DNA of 64,000 nucleotides, taken from the NCBI GenBank assembly GCA_028687035.1, contig JAQUAX010000008.1, positions 1-64,000 on the forward strand, read 5' to 3'. Made by a program: the position numbers and the translations under genes. Below the pieces are notes generated by a model. It saw nothing but the letters and a program-made list of their open reading frames with translations. It was not told where the DNA came from and did not search any database. Source of the stretch: Dechloromonas sp. GTDB taxonomy: Bacteria > Pseudomonadota > Gammaproteobacteria > Burkholderiales > Rhodocyclaceae. Of the stretch, positions 26,558-35,307 are shown piece by piece; the stretch's first letter is position 1, and each line of letters begins with the position of its first letter.

Positions 26558-27034
26558 TTAGGCCTTCCATGTGGTCACGACGGCGCCGGAGCGCTGCAGG
26601 GTCAGCGTGCCGCGCACGATCTCATTGGTGGCCAGGTCGAGGTTGACGTCGGCGACGTAGGCGACGAAGGCGATGGAGGTCCGGCTGGCCGGCGCGACGA
26701 GGTTGTTGTTGCTGTCCAGCGTCGGCGCGGCGGTGCCGTCGGAGAGGCAGACCATCCAGTCGATCTTGTCGCCGGACTCCTTGAGGTCGAACAGCACCTG
26801 GTGCGATGCCTCGGTCGGGTCGAGGTTGAACGGCACGGACACCTGGCCCGGCGTGCCGAGCCCGGCGACGTAGGTCTTGTCTTCGGTCGCATCGAGGCAG
26901 GTGTCCTCGATCTGATCCTTGGCGCCGCCCAGGCCGGACACGCCGGTCGGGCATGCGAGCTTGACGACGGCCGGCGACGAGCCGGAGGCGTCGACGAAAT
27001 GGATGTGGGTTCCTTGGGTCTTGATGGACGGCAT
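26558..27034 (-). CDS. Major tail tube protein
   Basis: The 158-residue protein is beta-rich. It lies directly before the G/GT genes (the V position in lambda), has its own terminator upstream and is expected to be highly expressed. Motifs include CPTGVSGLGGAKDQIEDTCL near residue 28. It polymerises into the non-contractile tail tube. Confidence 0.85.
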   Translation of the reverse strand: MPSIKTQGTHIHFVDASGSSPAVVKLACPTGVSGLGGAKDQIEDTCLDATEDKTYVAGLGTPGQVSVPFNLDPTEASHQVLFDLKESGDKIDWMVCLSDGTAAPTLDSNNNLVAPASRTSIAFVAYVADVNLDLATNEIVRGTLTLQRSGAVVTTWKA

Positions 27035-27050
27035 TTTTCAGGCTCCTGAA

Positions 27051-27077
27051 AAAGAAAAACCCGCCGGGAGGCGGGTT
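27051..27077 (-). terminator. Partial terminator before the tail tube gene
   Basis: The minus-strand stem AACCCGCC/GGCGGGTT (27058-27065 with 27070-27077) is followed by TTTTTCTTT. It lies within the late operon, so late transcription must pass it, consistent with Q-type antitermination. Confidence 0.75.
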
Positions 27078-27100
27078 CTGTTGGTTGGGCAGCGGGCGGT

Positions 27101-27457
27101 TTATCGGGTCAGCCAGTAGTCGATCTGGATGGCGAAGCGGTAGAGGCCGGTTTCCGGCTCGCGGCCATTGAGCGCGATGTTGGTCACATGCGCATGCGGC
27201 TCGATGGCGTTGCGGACGGCGCTGGCGAGTTGCACGGCGGCCGATCCGGATTCGGCCCAGATGTCGATCTGGACGGCCTGGCGGTCGATATCCGGCAGTT
27301 CGGACAAGTTGTTTTCCGGGTCGTCGGCGACGAGAAACCAGGTCACGTAGGGCCGGGCGACATCCTGCGGCGCATCGCCGTGCGGGTAAATGCGCGTACT
27401 GACGATGTTCTTGACGGCGGTATTCGTGCTGAGAATGGTGTAGATCGGCGGGAGCAT
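27101..27457 (-). CDS. Tail completion/terminator protein, DUF3168
   Basis: The 118-residue protein starts MLPPIYTILSTNTAVKNIV and contains RIYPHGDAPQDVARPYVTW and VQIDIWAESGSAAVQLASAV, characteristic of DUF3168 proteins. These cap the tail tube at its head-proximal end. Confidence 0.85.
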   Translation of the reverse strand: MLPPIYTILSTNTAVKNIVSTRIYPHGDAPQDVARPYVTWFLVADDPENNLSELPDIDRQAVQIDIWAESGSAAVQLASAVRNAIEPHAHVTNIALNGREPETGLYRFAIQIDYWLTR

Positions 27458-27459
27458 GG

Positions 27460-27957
27460 TCAGCGTCCTGTGGTTTTCGCGAGCCGCTTCACAATGCGCT
27501 CGATGGACTTGTGCAGTTCGGCTTCCACGGTGTCCAGCGCCTGCTGCTTCTGCATCTCGAATGCCGGGCGCAGCCAGGGCTCGGGTGGCTGCTTGCTGCT
27601 GCCGTACTCGAGCAGCGCAGCTGTCTTGCGCGTTGTCACGGCTTCGCCTTTGCGGCCCGGGTAAGCCTTCCGGCGCACGCGCACCAGGTAGCGCTCGCCG
27701 TTGCTGCCGACGGGCTTCTTGCCGCGGGTCACGACGAGGTTCTTCTCGAGCAGGCCGGTGTTCTGCCGTGCCTCTTCGCTCTTCGCGCCGGCGGTCGCCG
27801 CCATCAGATTTTCTTTCGCCTGGCGATGGATCACCATCGCGCCCTTGCGCAGTGCGGCGCGCACCGGCCCGCCGCGCTTGCTGACGACTTCGGCCGGCAG
27901 CTTGTGCAGCGTGTCCAGCACGCCGTCGAGTCCGGCCATTTTCACTTCGACTTTCAC
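27460..27957 (-). CDS. HK97 gp10-like head-tail / tail completion protein
   Basis: The 165-residue basic protein has GLLEKNLVVTRGKKPVG and ALLEYGSSKQPPEPWLRPAFE, the conserved gp10 C-terminus. The GTG at 27957 overlaps the stop of the small gene before it (GTGA); an ATG at 27939 is an alternative. Confidence 0.85.
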   Translation of the reverse strand: MKVEVKMAGLDGVLDTLHKLPAEVVSKRGGPVRAALRKGAMVIHRQAKENLMAATAGAKSEEARQNTGLLEKNLVVTRGKKPVGSNGERYLVRVRRKAYPGRKGEAVTTRKTAALLEYGSSKQPPEPWLRPAFEMQKQQALDTVEAELHKSIERIVKRLAKTTGR

Positions 27958-28133
27958 AGCTCGGCCCCCTGGTCGCGCTCGCGGCCGAGGATCGCATTAC
28001 CGTCGAGGTCGAGCGCAGGCTCTTCCTGAGGGCCGTCTTCGGCCAGGGCGTCGAGCAACGCGTCGAGCTTGGCCTCGATGCGGTCGAGTTGATCGGGCGA
28101 CAGGTTCGAACATTTGCAGCAGCGGTCAGCCAT
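27954..28133 (-). CDS. Small head-module protein, 59 residues, Cys-containing
   Basis: The ORF starts MADRCCKCSNLSPDQLDRIE, then an acidic helix (AKLDALLDALAEDG). It overlaps the head closure gene by 8 bases and the gp10 gene by 4, so it fits tightly in the late operon. CCxC at the N-terminus may bind metal. Not recognised. Confidence 0.6.
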   Translation of the reverse strand: MADRCCKCSNLSPDQLDRIEAKLDALLDALAEDGPQEEPALDLDGNAILGRERDQGAEL

Positions 28134-28455
28134 TTCGCACCCCCATTTCGCACATCAGCGTCAGATGCCGGCGCAGCGTCGGGTCGGGCAGCACGGCCTT
28201 GATGTTGTAGATGTCGCCGCCGTGTTCGATGCGCATGGACGGCGCCACGCCGCCGCGGTAGCGGATGGTGATACGCGTGGTCACCCCGGCCTGCGTTGCC
28301 TGCGCAGCGACGAACTCGCGGCCGGACAGCGGGACGATCTCGGCCGGCAGGTTGGCAACCATCGGTTGCCATGCCTCGACGACGCCTCCCCACTGGTCGC
28401 GCGTCTGCGTCAGGCCGGCCAGCGTGACGCGGTGCCGTAGCTTCGGGCTCAGCAT
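28126..28455 (-). CDS. Head closure / head-tail joining protein
   Basis: The 109-residue protein starts LSPKLRHRVTLAGLTQTRDQ and has EIVPLSGREFVAAQ and TRITIRYR, the pattern of SPP1 gp16/HK97 gp9-like joining proteins. It sits between the connector and gp10 genes. Confidence 0.87.
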   Translation of the reverse strand: MLSPKLRHRVTLAGLTQTRDQWGGVVEAWQPMVANLPAEIVPLSGREFVAAQATQAGVTTRITIRYRGGVAPSMRIEHGGDIYNIKAVLPDPTLRRHLTLMCEMGVRNG

Positions 28456-28456
28456 G

Positions 28457-28756
28457 TCAGGCTCCGAGGTTGATGCGGTACGGCGCCATCAGCGTCTCGG
28501 CGCACTGGCGAAGCTGGACGATCTCGGCCGGCGTCGCGGCGTCGTACTTCGCCCGCACGAGCAGAAAAACGGCCGCGTACAGGCTCGGGGCGATCTTCTC
28601 GCTGCTGCTCGAATCAGCCACGGTCGGCAGGTCGTCGAGGTCAAGATACTGCAGCGCCTCGTCGACGGCGGCATCGAGCAGCACCTCGAGCAGCGCATCG
28701 TCATCGTCATGCGTGACGCGCAGGTCGCGCTTGATGTCTTCGAGCGAGATGGTCAT
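28457..28756 (-). CDS. Head-tail connector, gp6-like
   Basis: The 99-residue protein starts MTISLEDIKRDLRVTHDDDD, the typical gp6-like opening, followed by helices and LYAAVFLLVRAKYDA. It forms the ring below the portal. The stop of the glycosyltransferase-like gene overlaps its start by four bases. Confidence 0.87.
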   Translation of the reverse strand: MTISLEDIKRDLRVTHDDDDALLEVLLDAAVDEALQYLDLDDLPTVADSSSSEKIAPSLYAAVFLLVRAKYDAATPAEIVQLRQCAETLMAPYRINLGA

Positions 28757-29346
28757 AGCTTCGGTATCCAGGTTTCGCGAGCCTCCCAGGGCCGCGGCTT
28801 GCCGTGAAAGCAGACGACGCGCGCGCCGGTCGGCACGCCGCGCCGGCAGTGCGCCTTGTACGACACGACGGCGCCGGGCAGCATGTCCTGCCAGCGCTGC
28901 GCCGGCATGTATTCCTGCAGAAATCCTTGGTCACCCCAGCGCGGCCACTTGCTGCAGCGGGCCATGTGGCCAACGGGATCTGCGGTGAACACATCCCAGA
29001 CGGCCGATTTGTCGGCCTCGGCGATGTACATCAGGCCGGAGCCGAGGAGTCCGGGGTGGTAGAAGTCGCGCAGCGCTGTCGTCCGGCCTACGGCTTCAAG
29101 TGGCGCCAGATCGCCGAGCACCACGGTATCGAGGTCGAGGTAGAGCAGGTCGCCGTCAATGGCGCCGCCGAACAATTCCAGCTTTGCCCACCAGCCTGGC
29201 CAGCCGGTGCGCAGCGGCACGGTCGGCACGCCGGGGACGGCAACATCCGACAGGCAGACGAGGCCTGGCACCTGGCGGGCCAGCCATTGCACATGCTGCG
29301 GCCCGTATTCCTTGCCGGCGCGCAGCACGCAGACTCTAGTAGCCAA
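28753..29346 (-). CDS. Glycosyltransferase-like protein inside the head module
   Basis: The 197-residue protein contains WAKLELF, then LLYLDLDTVVLGDL near residue 66 (a DxD-type metal/nucleotide-sugar motif), GSGLMYI, WGDQGFLQEY and a C-terminal VVCFHGKPRPWE. This is a GT8/GT32-like A-fold arrangement. The TTG start at 29346 follows GGAG and overlaps the end of the DUF115-like gene; the next ATG would remove core motifs. It lies between capsid and connector genes. The substrate is unknown; virion or host-surface modification are both possible. Confidence 0.72.
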   Translation of the reverse strand: MATRVCVLRAGKEYGPQHVQWLARQVPGLVCLSDVAVPGVPTVPLRTGWPGWWAKLELFGGAIDGDLLYLDLDTVVLGDLAPLEAVGRTTALRDFYHPGLLGSGLMYIAEADKSAVWDVFTADPVGHMARCSKWPRWGDQGFLQEYMPAQRWQDMLPGAVVSYKAHCRRGVPTGARVVCFHGKPRPWEARETWIPKL

Positions 29347-29915
29347 GGGCGGACTCCAACGGGACACGCGGCCAGAATTCGAGCGCCGTGTCGCGGGTTG
29401 CGTTGATGATCTCGACGCCGGCCAGCTGCTTCGCCATCGCGTCGAACTGGCCGAACCAGTGCGGCAGGGAGACGGCATTGCCAAGCCCTTTCGGGTGGTT
29501 GCCGTGCCAGTGCCGCCGGCCGTCGGCCGCGTACTTGCAGTCGTAGCCGAGCATGATGATGCGCCGGGCGCCGAAGTGGGCCGCCAGCGCCAGCGCGCCG
29601 GCCCCGCTGTTGCCGCCATAGCCGAACTGCACGCGGCGGGCGTTGTAGCATCCGGCAACCGGGGCGATCTTCTCGCCATCGAAACCGGCTTCGACTTCGC
29701 GGTGATACTTCTGCCACCACGGCTTGTCCATGGCGTACAGCACGTCCGCCCAGGGCGCGGCCTGGAAGGTCGTGTTGGTGACGATTACGCCTCGGCGATC
29801 TTCTTCCGTCCCCGCTTCGCGCCAGGCTTTGACTCGGGCAACGTCGTCTGCGGTAAGGCTTGGCCCGCTTGCGATGCAGACGACGGTGCGCCAGCGGGCT
29901 GGGTGGGGTGGCTGT
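29336..29915 (-). CDS. DUF115-like protein, start codon not found
   Basis: The frame encodes RTVVCIASGPSL (the GPSL motif of DUF115/MptE-like proteins), GVIVTNTTF, VLYAMDKPWWQKYH and GNSGAGALALAAHFGARRII. The conserved N-terminus (about 29840-29895) overlaps the end of the 29785-30054 gene in the -1 frame. From the upstream in-frame stop at 30023-30025 to GTG 29743 there is no ATG, GTG or TTG, and GTG 29743 would delete the GPSL region. It may be made by -1 frameshifting from the upstream gene, from a non-canonical start, or be damaged. The 5' coordinate is approximate. Confidence 0.6.
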
Positions 29916-30054
29916 CTTGCGGCAGGCTGGCGTCGATCATCACCAGGCCTTTGCGGCGCATCTTTTCGGCTTCGCGGTCGCTCGCCAGAAAGCGGGCACC
30001 CTTGGCGCGGCGCTGGCCGTGGTCAAAGGATTGCAGGGCAATCACATAGGGCAT
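29785..30054 (-). CDS. Small phage head-module protein
   Basis: The 89-residue protein starts MPYVIALQSFDHGQRRAKG and ends with a basic GAKRGRKKIAEA tail. GGAG precedes the ATG. It lies after the major capsid gene, where small accessory proteins are common. Its last third overlaps the DUF115-like frame. Confidence 0.7.
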   Translation of the reverse strand: MPYVIALQSFDHGQRRAKGARFLASDREAEKMRRKGLVMIDASLPQDSHPTQPAGAPSSASQAGQALPQTTLPESKPGAKRGRKKIAEA

Positions 30055-30104
30055 GTTCTGTTCTCCATGCCGGCGACGCCGAAGCGCCGCCGGTTTCCTG
30101 ATGG

Positions 30105-31304
30105 TCAGGAGGCGACGATGATGTCGTCGAAGTCGCCCTTGACGAACGCCGCCGGGCGATACACGGTCAGGCCGATGCGCTCTTCGCAGAGGATCGTGAC
30201 CATGTTCTTCACGAAGTTGTCGCGGTCTTCGTAGCTGATCGCGACGCTGACGTCTTCTCGGTCCCAGCCCTGCACCGCCTGGCCGCCACCGAAGGCGCCG
30301 ACGAGGAAGTCGCCGGAATCCATGCTCTGCGTCGGGACGATGTTGCGGCCCCACAGCGACGGCATGCCGGCCATGCTCGGGTTGGCGAACAGGTAGGCGT
30401 TGTCGGTGGTCTTGAGCAGTTCGATGGATGCCCAGTCGATCGGCGACAGCACGATGCCGTCGGCGTAGTACTCGGACAGTTCGACTTGCAGCAGCGCCAG
30501 GCGCAGGCGGTCGATGCGGGTTTCGGCCTGCACCGTGACGCCCGGGTTGAGGTAGGCAGTGGCCTGGGTGTAGATGCCGTCGATATTCAGGCCGACGCCG
30601 GAGCCCTTGAGCAGCTGCGCTTCTTCCTTGAGCTTCAGGCCGTAGCGCAGGCGGCCGTCGATGTACGACTGCAGCTGCGGGGCATCGGCCAGCACCTGAC
30701 GCGACGCCGGAATCCAGTGGGCGATGGTTGCCACGGGCGCAGTGTCGGCCTCGAAGGTGATGTTCGATTCCGGCTTGTTGCTGTTCGGGTTTTCCGAGAC
30801 GACATTCGCCGAGTTGGTATAGACCAGTTCGCGGGCGAACTCGATGGAGTTGCTGGTGGTGCGGCCCCAGTTGATCAGGTCGCGGATGGTCAGGCGGCGC
30901 TGGCCGGGCGTGATGATGCCCGGCACGCGCTGCGGGACGATCAGGTCGCCGGCGGATGCGGCGCCTTCGGTGATCGCGGCCTTGACGCCCATGCGGAACG
31001 AGCCGCGCGGGTTCGCGGCGAACGCAGCGTACTCTTCGGAGGCGGTGATCTGCTCGCCCATCGAGCGCGGCGCGTGCTGGCCGTGGCCGCTGCCCTGCTC
31101 GAGCTTGACGACCAGTTGCTCGGCAGCCTGCAGGCGGGCTTGCAGTTCGCCCTGGGCGGTCAGCAGCTTGTCGACGCTGGCGCGGGTTTCTTCGGAGAGC
31201 TTGGCGCTGGCCTTGATTTCCTTTTCGGCGCGTTCGGCGTGTGCCTTCAGTTGATCCGAAACTGCCTTGAGCGAGGCGTTGATTTGCTCGATTTCTTGGG
31301 TCAT
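30105..31304 (-). CDS. Major capsid protein, HK97 fold
   Basis: The 399-residue protein has an N-terminal coiled-coil scaffold (delta) domain of about 100 residues, then DLIVPQRVPGIITPGQRRLTI (start of the mature shell domain). FVKNMVTILCEERIGLTVYR and AFVKGDF follow near the end. The ATG at 31304 behind AAGGA was preferred; an in-frame GTG at 31319 overlaps the protease stop. The delta domain is expected to be removed by the upstream protease. Confidence 0.93.
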   Translation of the reverse strand: MTQEIEQINASLKAVSDQLKAHAERAEKEIKASAKLSEETRASVDKLLTAQGELQARLQAAEQLVVKLEQGSGHGQHAPRSMGEQITASEEYAAFAANPRGSFRMGVKAAITEGAASAGDLIVPQRVPGIITPGQRRLTIRDLINWGRTTSNSIEFARELVYTNSANVVSENPNSNKPESNITFEADTAPVATIAHWIPASRQVLADAPQLQSYIDGRLRYGLKLKEEAQLLKGSGVGLNIDGIYTQATAYLNPGVTVQAETRIDRLRLALLQVELSEYYADGIVLSPIDWASIELLKTTDNAYLFANPSMAGMPSLWGRNIVPTQSMDSGDFLVGAFGGGQAVQGWDREDVSVAISYEDRDNFVKNMVTILCEERIGLTVYRPAAFVKGDFDDIIVAS

Positions 31305-31315
31305 GGTGTTTTCCT

Positions 31316-32179
31316 TCACAGGATGCAGGTAAGGGATGCCGCCAGCTCGGCGGTTTCACGAAGTGCGGACGCCTTTCGCGCGCCGCTGCCGGTGGAATCG
31401 CTCTCATCGTTGCCGGCCGAATCGCTCAGGCCGGACTTGAATTCAGAAATCAGTTTTTGCGCTTCGCTGCGCGGCATGCCGGATGCTCGAAGCGCCGACT
31501 CGATGCGGCGGACGGCGACGGCCTGGGCGCGCGCTTGTGCATGTGCGACCTGATCGGACGGCAGAAGCTCGTCGGCGAATCCGCGTTCGATGGCATCGCT
31601 GCCGCCGATCCAGGTTTCGCTGTCCATCAGCTTCTGGATCGCCTTGTTGCTGTCCCCGGTGCGCGCGGCGTAGATGTCGGCCATCGCCGCATCGAATGGC
31701 TCCAGGTAGTCGGCAAACTCGCGCAGGTCATTGCGGTTGCCGGCGGCGTAGATCCAGGCGTTGTGGATCATCAGGAAGCCGGCGCGGGCGATCTGTACCG
31801 TGTCGCCGGCCATGGCAATGATCGATGCGGCAGAAGCGGCCAGGCCCAAGACCTTGATCGTCACCTCGCCATCGTGTTCGCGCAGCAGGTTGTAGATCGC
31901 CAGTCCTTCAAACATGTCTCCGCCGGGGGAGTTGACATTGACCGTGACCGGCCCTTTTCCGAGGCCGCGCAGGGCCGACGCGATGCGCTTTGCAGTGACG
32001 CCTTCGCCGGTCCAGTAGTCGTAGCCGATCACGTCGTAGATGCTGATCGTGCGATCTTCTTCAGCCGAGGCGGCGCGGATGGAAGAGTCCCAGCTGGCGA
32101 GCGCGCGCGGGGAGATCTGGCTTGAAATTCCCGCGCAGGGGCGGGCCTCCGGTACAACCGGAAGCGATTTGATCGACAT
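31316..32179 (-). CDS. ClpP-like prohead protease
   Basis: The 287-residue protein has a ClpP/SppA fold: VNVNSPGGDMFEGLAIYN near residue 82, the nucleophile region LGLAASAASIIAMAG near residue 112 and the His region FLMIHNAW near residue 135. The C-terminal part is charged and disordered. It matures the capsid and is placed between portal and capsid genes, as in HK97-like phages. Confidence 0.9.
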   Translation of the reverse strand: MSIKSLPVVPEARPCAGISSQISPRALASWDSSIRAASAEEDRTISIYDVIGYDYWTGEGVTAKRIASALRGLGKGPVTVNVNSPGGDMFEGLAIYNLLREHDGEVTIKVLGLAASAASIIAMAGDTVQIARAGFLMIHNAWIYAAGNRNDLREFADYLEPFDAAMADIYAARTGDSNKAIQKLMDSETWIGGSDAIERGFADELLPSDQVAHAQARAQAVAVRRIESALRASGMPRSEAQKLISEFKSGLSDSAGNDESDSTGSGARKASALRETAELAASLTCIL

Positions 32180-32191
32180 GGCTGGGTTCTC

Positions 32192-33475
32192 CTAGGCGGC
32201 TTCGTTGAGCCAGGAATTCAGGGCAGCGCGGGCTTGCTGGTCGGCGGTGCTGTTGCCGAGCGTGTCGAGCGGCGCCAGGGCGGTCTGGACGGTCAGCACC
32301 GCGGCGTTCCCGCCCATCGGCTCGCGGTCCTCGAGCTCGCGCACTTCGTCTCGGGTCAGGATGCCGTTATTGACCATCGCGCTGTAGAAGGCGGCGCGGC
32401 CGGCTGAATCGGCGCGCAGCAGGCCCTCGATGGCAAACTTCGGGTAGTAGCGCTGGCGTTCGATCGGCGACAGCAGATCCTTGCTGATCGACTGCTCGAT
32501 GCGGCGCAGCCACGGGCCGAGCGTGAAAGTCAGGAAGCCGATCATCTGCTGCTCGATGCCAGTGCCCCAGCTCGTGCTTTTCTCGGCATGCCCGACCATG
32601 AACGGCGGCACGCGGAACCACCGGCAGACCTCCTCGACGCTGAACGCTCGCGATTCGAGAAGTTGAGCGTCGGCCGGGTCGATCCCGATGGTTCCGACTT
32701 CCATGTCGGCTTCGAGAATGGCCGGCTTCCCGGCGTTCACCGCACCGGACAGCCGGTTTTCGATGAACTCGCGCGCTTCTGTTCTCTGGCTGTCTTTCAG
32801 CGTCTTCGGGTACTTGAACCAGGTCGTCGGAAGCAGACCGCGAGCGAAGGTCCCGGATGCAGCCTGCTCAGCAGACAGTGCAGCGCCGAACACGTTGGCG
32901 CCGTAGGCGATGACCGAGACGCCGGACTTTCCGTCGAGGGAAAAGCCAGGGATGTTCCAGATTCGCTCGGCCGGGATGATGCGCTGCCGCCCGTTCGATT
33001 CGGTGTAGCGGTATTCGGCGCGGCCATCCGCGCCGCGCGTGATCGTCAGGCGGCTCGGGTTGAGGAACTGCAGGCCGACCAGACGGCTGCCGATCATCAG
33101 CTTCTCGGCCCGCGCATTGCCGCGCAGCAGCATGGCGGCAACGGTCGCTTCCCAATGCACTGCGGCCGTGGTGTCGGCGTTCGGCATGTCGTGCAGCAGC
33201 ACATGCAGCGGATGTTGCGTGGCGATGCGCTTTCCGGACGGCGCCCGCTCGTACATCGAGAGCGGCAGCGTGGCGATCGTCTCGCTGATCAGCCGAGCGC
33301 AGGCCCAGACGGCCGACAGGGACAGCATGCTGTCGGCCGTCACCGATTGGCCGGAGGCCGATGAGGCGGCCGAAAATTCGCGCCAGAACTCGACATCGGT
33401 CAGGCCAACAGGAACGCCAAGCCAGTCAAGGATCGCTGCCTTGATCCGCCCGGGTTTTTTCGTCTGTGGCTTCAT
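32192..33475 (-). CDS. Portal protein, HK97 family
   Basis: The 427-residue protein has SLSAVWACARLISETIATLPL near residue 50, HPLHVLLHDMPNADTTA, the SGVSVIAYGANVFGAALSAE region and VEEVCRWFRVPPFMVGH near residue 275. It forms the dodecameric DNA gate. Its start overlaps the terminase stop by four bases. Confidence 0.94.
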   Translation of the reverse strand: MKPQTKKPGRIKAAILDWLGVPVGLTDVEFWREFSAASSASGQSVTADSMLSLSAVWACARLISETIATLPLSMYERAPSGKRIATQHPLHVLLHDMPNADTTAAVHWEATVAAMLLRGNARAEKLMIGSRLVGLQFLNPSRLTITRGADGRAEYRYTESNGRQRIIPAERIWNIPGFSLDGKSGVSVIAYGANVFGAALSAEQAASGTFARGLLPTTWFKYPKTLKDSQRTEAREFIENRLSGAVNAGKPAILEADMEVGTIGIDPADAQLLESRAFSVEEVCRWFRVPPFMVGHAEKSTSWGTGIEQQMIGFLTFTLGPWLRRIEQSISKDLLSPIERQRYYPKFAIEGLLRADSAGRAAFYSAMVNNGILTRDEVRELEDREPMGGNAAVLTVQTALAPLDTLGNSTADQQARAALNSWLNEAA

Positions 33476-35307
33476 CCGTGCACCGGGTTTCTGAAGAATG
33501 ATTCAAGGTCCATGCCGTCCTCGACGTGAATGACTGCCCGGCTCAAGGCCATGACGGTGGATACGATCGGGTCGATTCGTCCGTTTTTCTTGCTGCGCTT
33601 CTTGTCCGGCCGGAAGTTGTCGTTGCTGTCGAACAGCAGCGCGACGTTGCCGGCGGCCCAGCGCAGCACAGGGTTGGCGTTGTGCCGGAGGCGCCTGGCA
33701 TAGACCAGCTCCTCGAGCTTTTTACTGCCCGGGTACATGCCGCCGGTGTTTTGCGGCACTTCGACCAGCGGAAGGTCTTCGTCCATCAGGTCGTTGATGA
33801 TCTGCAGGGCGTTCCACTTGTCGAAGCCGATCTCCTTCACGGCGTAGTCGCGGCACGCCTGCCGGACAGCCTCCATCACCGGCTTGTAGTCGGTGACGTC
33901 GCCTTCGGTGACCGTCAGCCAGCCATCTTTTTCCCAGCGGTCGTAGGGCGCCGCGTCGTCTTCCTGCGCTTCGATCTTGGCCCGTGGGCACCAGACCTGC
34001 ACCAGAACATGCCACTCGCCGCCCGGCTCTTCCGGCGGAAAGACCAGCGCCAGCGCCGTGAGGTCTCGTGTGCTGGCCAGGTCAAGGCCGCCGTAGCACT
34101 CGCGGCCGAGCAGCATGGCCGGGTCGAACTTCTTGCGGCCCTTGTCCCAGACTTCCAGGTCGAACCAGCCTTCGGCGTCGTTGCACCAGACGTTCAGATC
34201 CTTGGTCTTGAAGTTGGCCAGGGCGCTGGGCAGCGCCCGGGCCTTCCGGGCCATGCCGCGCAGGTAGTCGACCGTCTTCGACCGGCCGAGGCCGGGATTC
34301 GCCTTGACCCAGTTCTGCTCGTCGAAGGGATCATCGCCTTCGTCCAGCGTGTAGATGTAGCCGAAGAAGTCGTCGTCCAGGCGGCGGCCTTCGAGCACCG
34401 ACACCAGGTAGGTCCGGATCTCGGTACAGATGCCGTCGAGGATGAATCCGGCGGTGGTGATTGCCGACAGCAGCGGCTGCTGCCGGGCACCGAAGCCGGA
34501 TTCAAGAACGTCCCATTGCTCCCGCGACTTCTGCGCGTGCAGCTCGTCGTAGATGACGGCGGACGGGTTGAAACCGTCCTGCGCGTCGGCATTGCTGGCC
34601 AGCGGCTTGAAGATCGAGGCGCCGGCCTCAATCCGCTCCTGGTTCATGCCTTCGAAAATTCGAAAGCTGCGGGCCATCCCGGAGGACACCCGCCGCCAGC
34701 GCTTGAAGTTCTCGAAGGCCGGCTTGAAGACGGTCATCGCCTGCTCGCGCGTCGTGGCCACGGCATAGACTTCAGCGCCGGGCTCGCCGTCCATCATGAA
34801 CAGGTAGGCGCCCTGCGGCCCCTTCCAGGTGCTTTTCCCGTTTTTCCGGGCGACTTCTTCATACGCCCGGGTGAAGCGGCGGCGACCGTCGGCGCGGCGC
34901 CATCCGTACAGGACGGCGGTCCAGAACTTCTGCCATGGGTCCAGCAGGATCGGCGTCCCGGCCAGCGCCCCTTTGATGTGACAGAAGTAGCGCTCGATGT
35001 ACCGAATGACATGCCAGCCATGCGCCGCGCTGAAGACCAGGCCGCGCTTGTGAGCCTCCTGCAGATCGCGGTAGTGACGCTCGACGGCCAGCATGACCAG
35101 CCGGCCGACAACGATCTCGCCGCGCAGGACCGGCACGCCGTAGGTGCGGTCCCATTCTTCCCAGCTTTCCTCAGGCGGAATCAGCCGTTGACGCTTGGCC
35201 GGGCACTTGCGAACTCGACCAGGTCGGCGAACAGATCGTCCTGCACCGCGCCGCCCGTCTTGCTTTCCTTCAGCCGCGCTTCGATCTGGGACATTACCGT
35301 CAAGCAT
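33472..35307 (-). CDS. terL: Terminase large subunit
   Basis: The 611-residue protein has an ATPase with the Walker A-like RKNGKST, Walker B VIYDELHA and motif SAITTAG. A nuclease domain begins at CYGGLDLASTRDLTALALVF and continues with IGFDKWNALQIINDL. The only conventional upstream start is ATG 35307, which lies within terS and gives about 45 poorly conserved residues; the true start may be nearer 35190. It packages DNA into proheads. Confidence 0.92.
   Translation of the reverse strand: MLDGNVPDRSAAEGKQDGRRGAGRSVRRPGRVRKCPAKRQRLIPPEESWEEWDRTYGVPVLRGEIVVGRLVMLAVERHYRDLQEAHKRGLVFSAAHGWHVIRYIERYFCHIKGALAGTPILLDPWQKFWTAVLYGWRRADGRRRFTRAYEEVARKNGKSTWKGPQGAYLFMMDGEPGAEVYAVATTREQAMTVFKPAFENFKRWRRVSSGMARSFRIFEGMNQERIEAGASIFKPLASNADAQDGFNPSAVIYDELHAQKSREQWDVLESGFGARQQPLLSAITTAGFILDGICTEIRTYLVSVLEGRRLDDDFFGYIYTLDEGDDPFDEQNWVKANPGLGRSKTVDYLRGMARKARALPSALANFKTKDLNVWCNDAEGWFDLEVWDKGRKKFDPAMLLGRECYGGLDLASTRDLTALALVFPPEEPGGEWHVLVQVWCPRAKIEAQEDDAAPYDRWEKDGWLTVTEGDVTDYKPVMEAVRQACRDYAVKEIGFDKWNALQIINDLMDEDLPLVEVPQNTGGMYPGSKKLEELVYARRLRHNANPVLRWAAGNVALLFDSNDNFRPDKKRSKKNGRIDPIVSTVMALSRAVIHVEDGMDLESFFRNPVHG

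Noticed and set aside
29785..31407. 540-codon frame running through capsid and small head gene
   Set aside because: Only its last 89 codons are the real small head gene; the upstream part is an out-of-frame shadow of the capsid gene.
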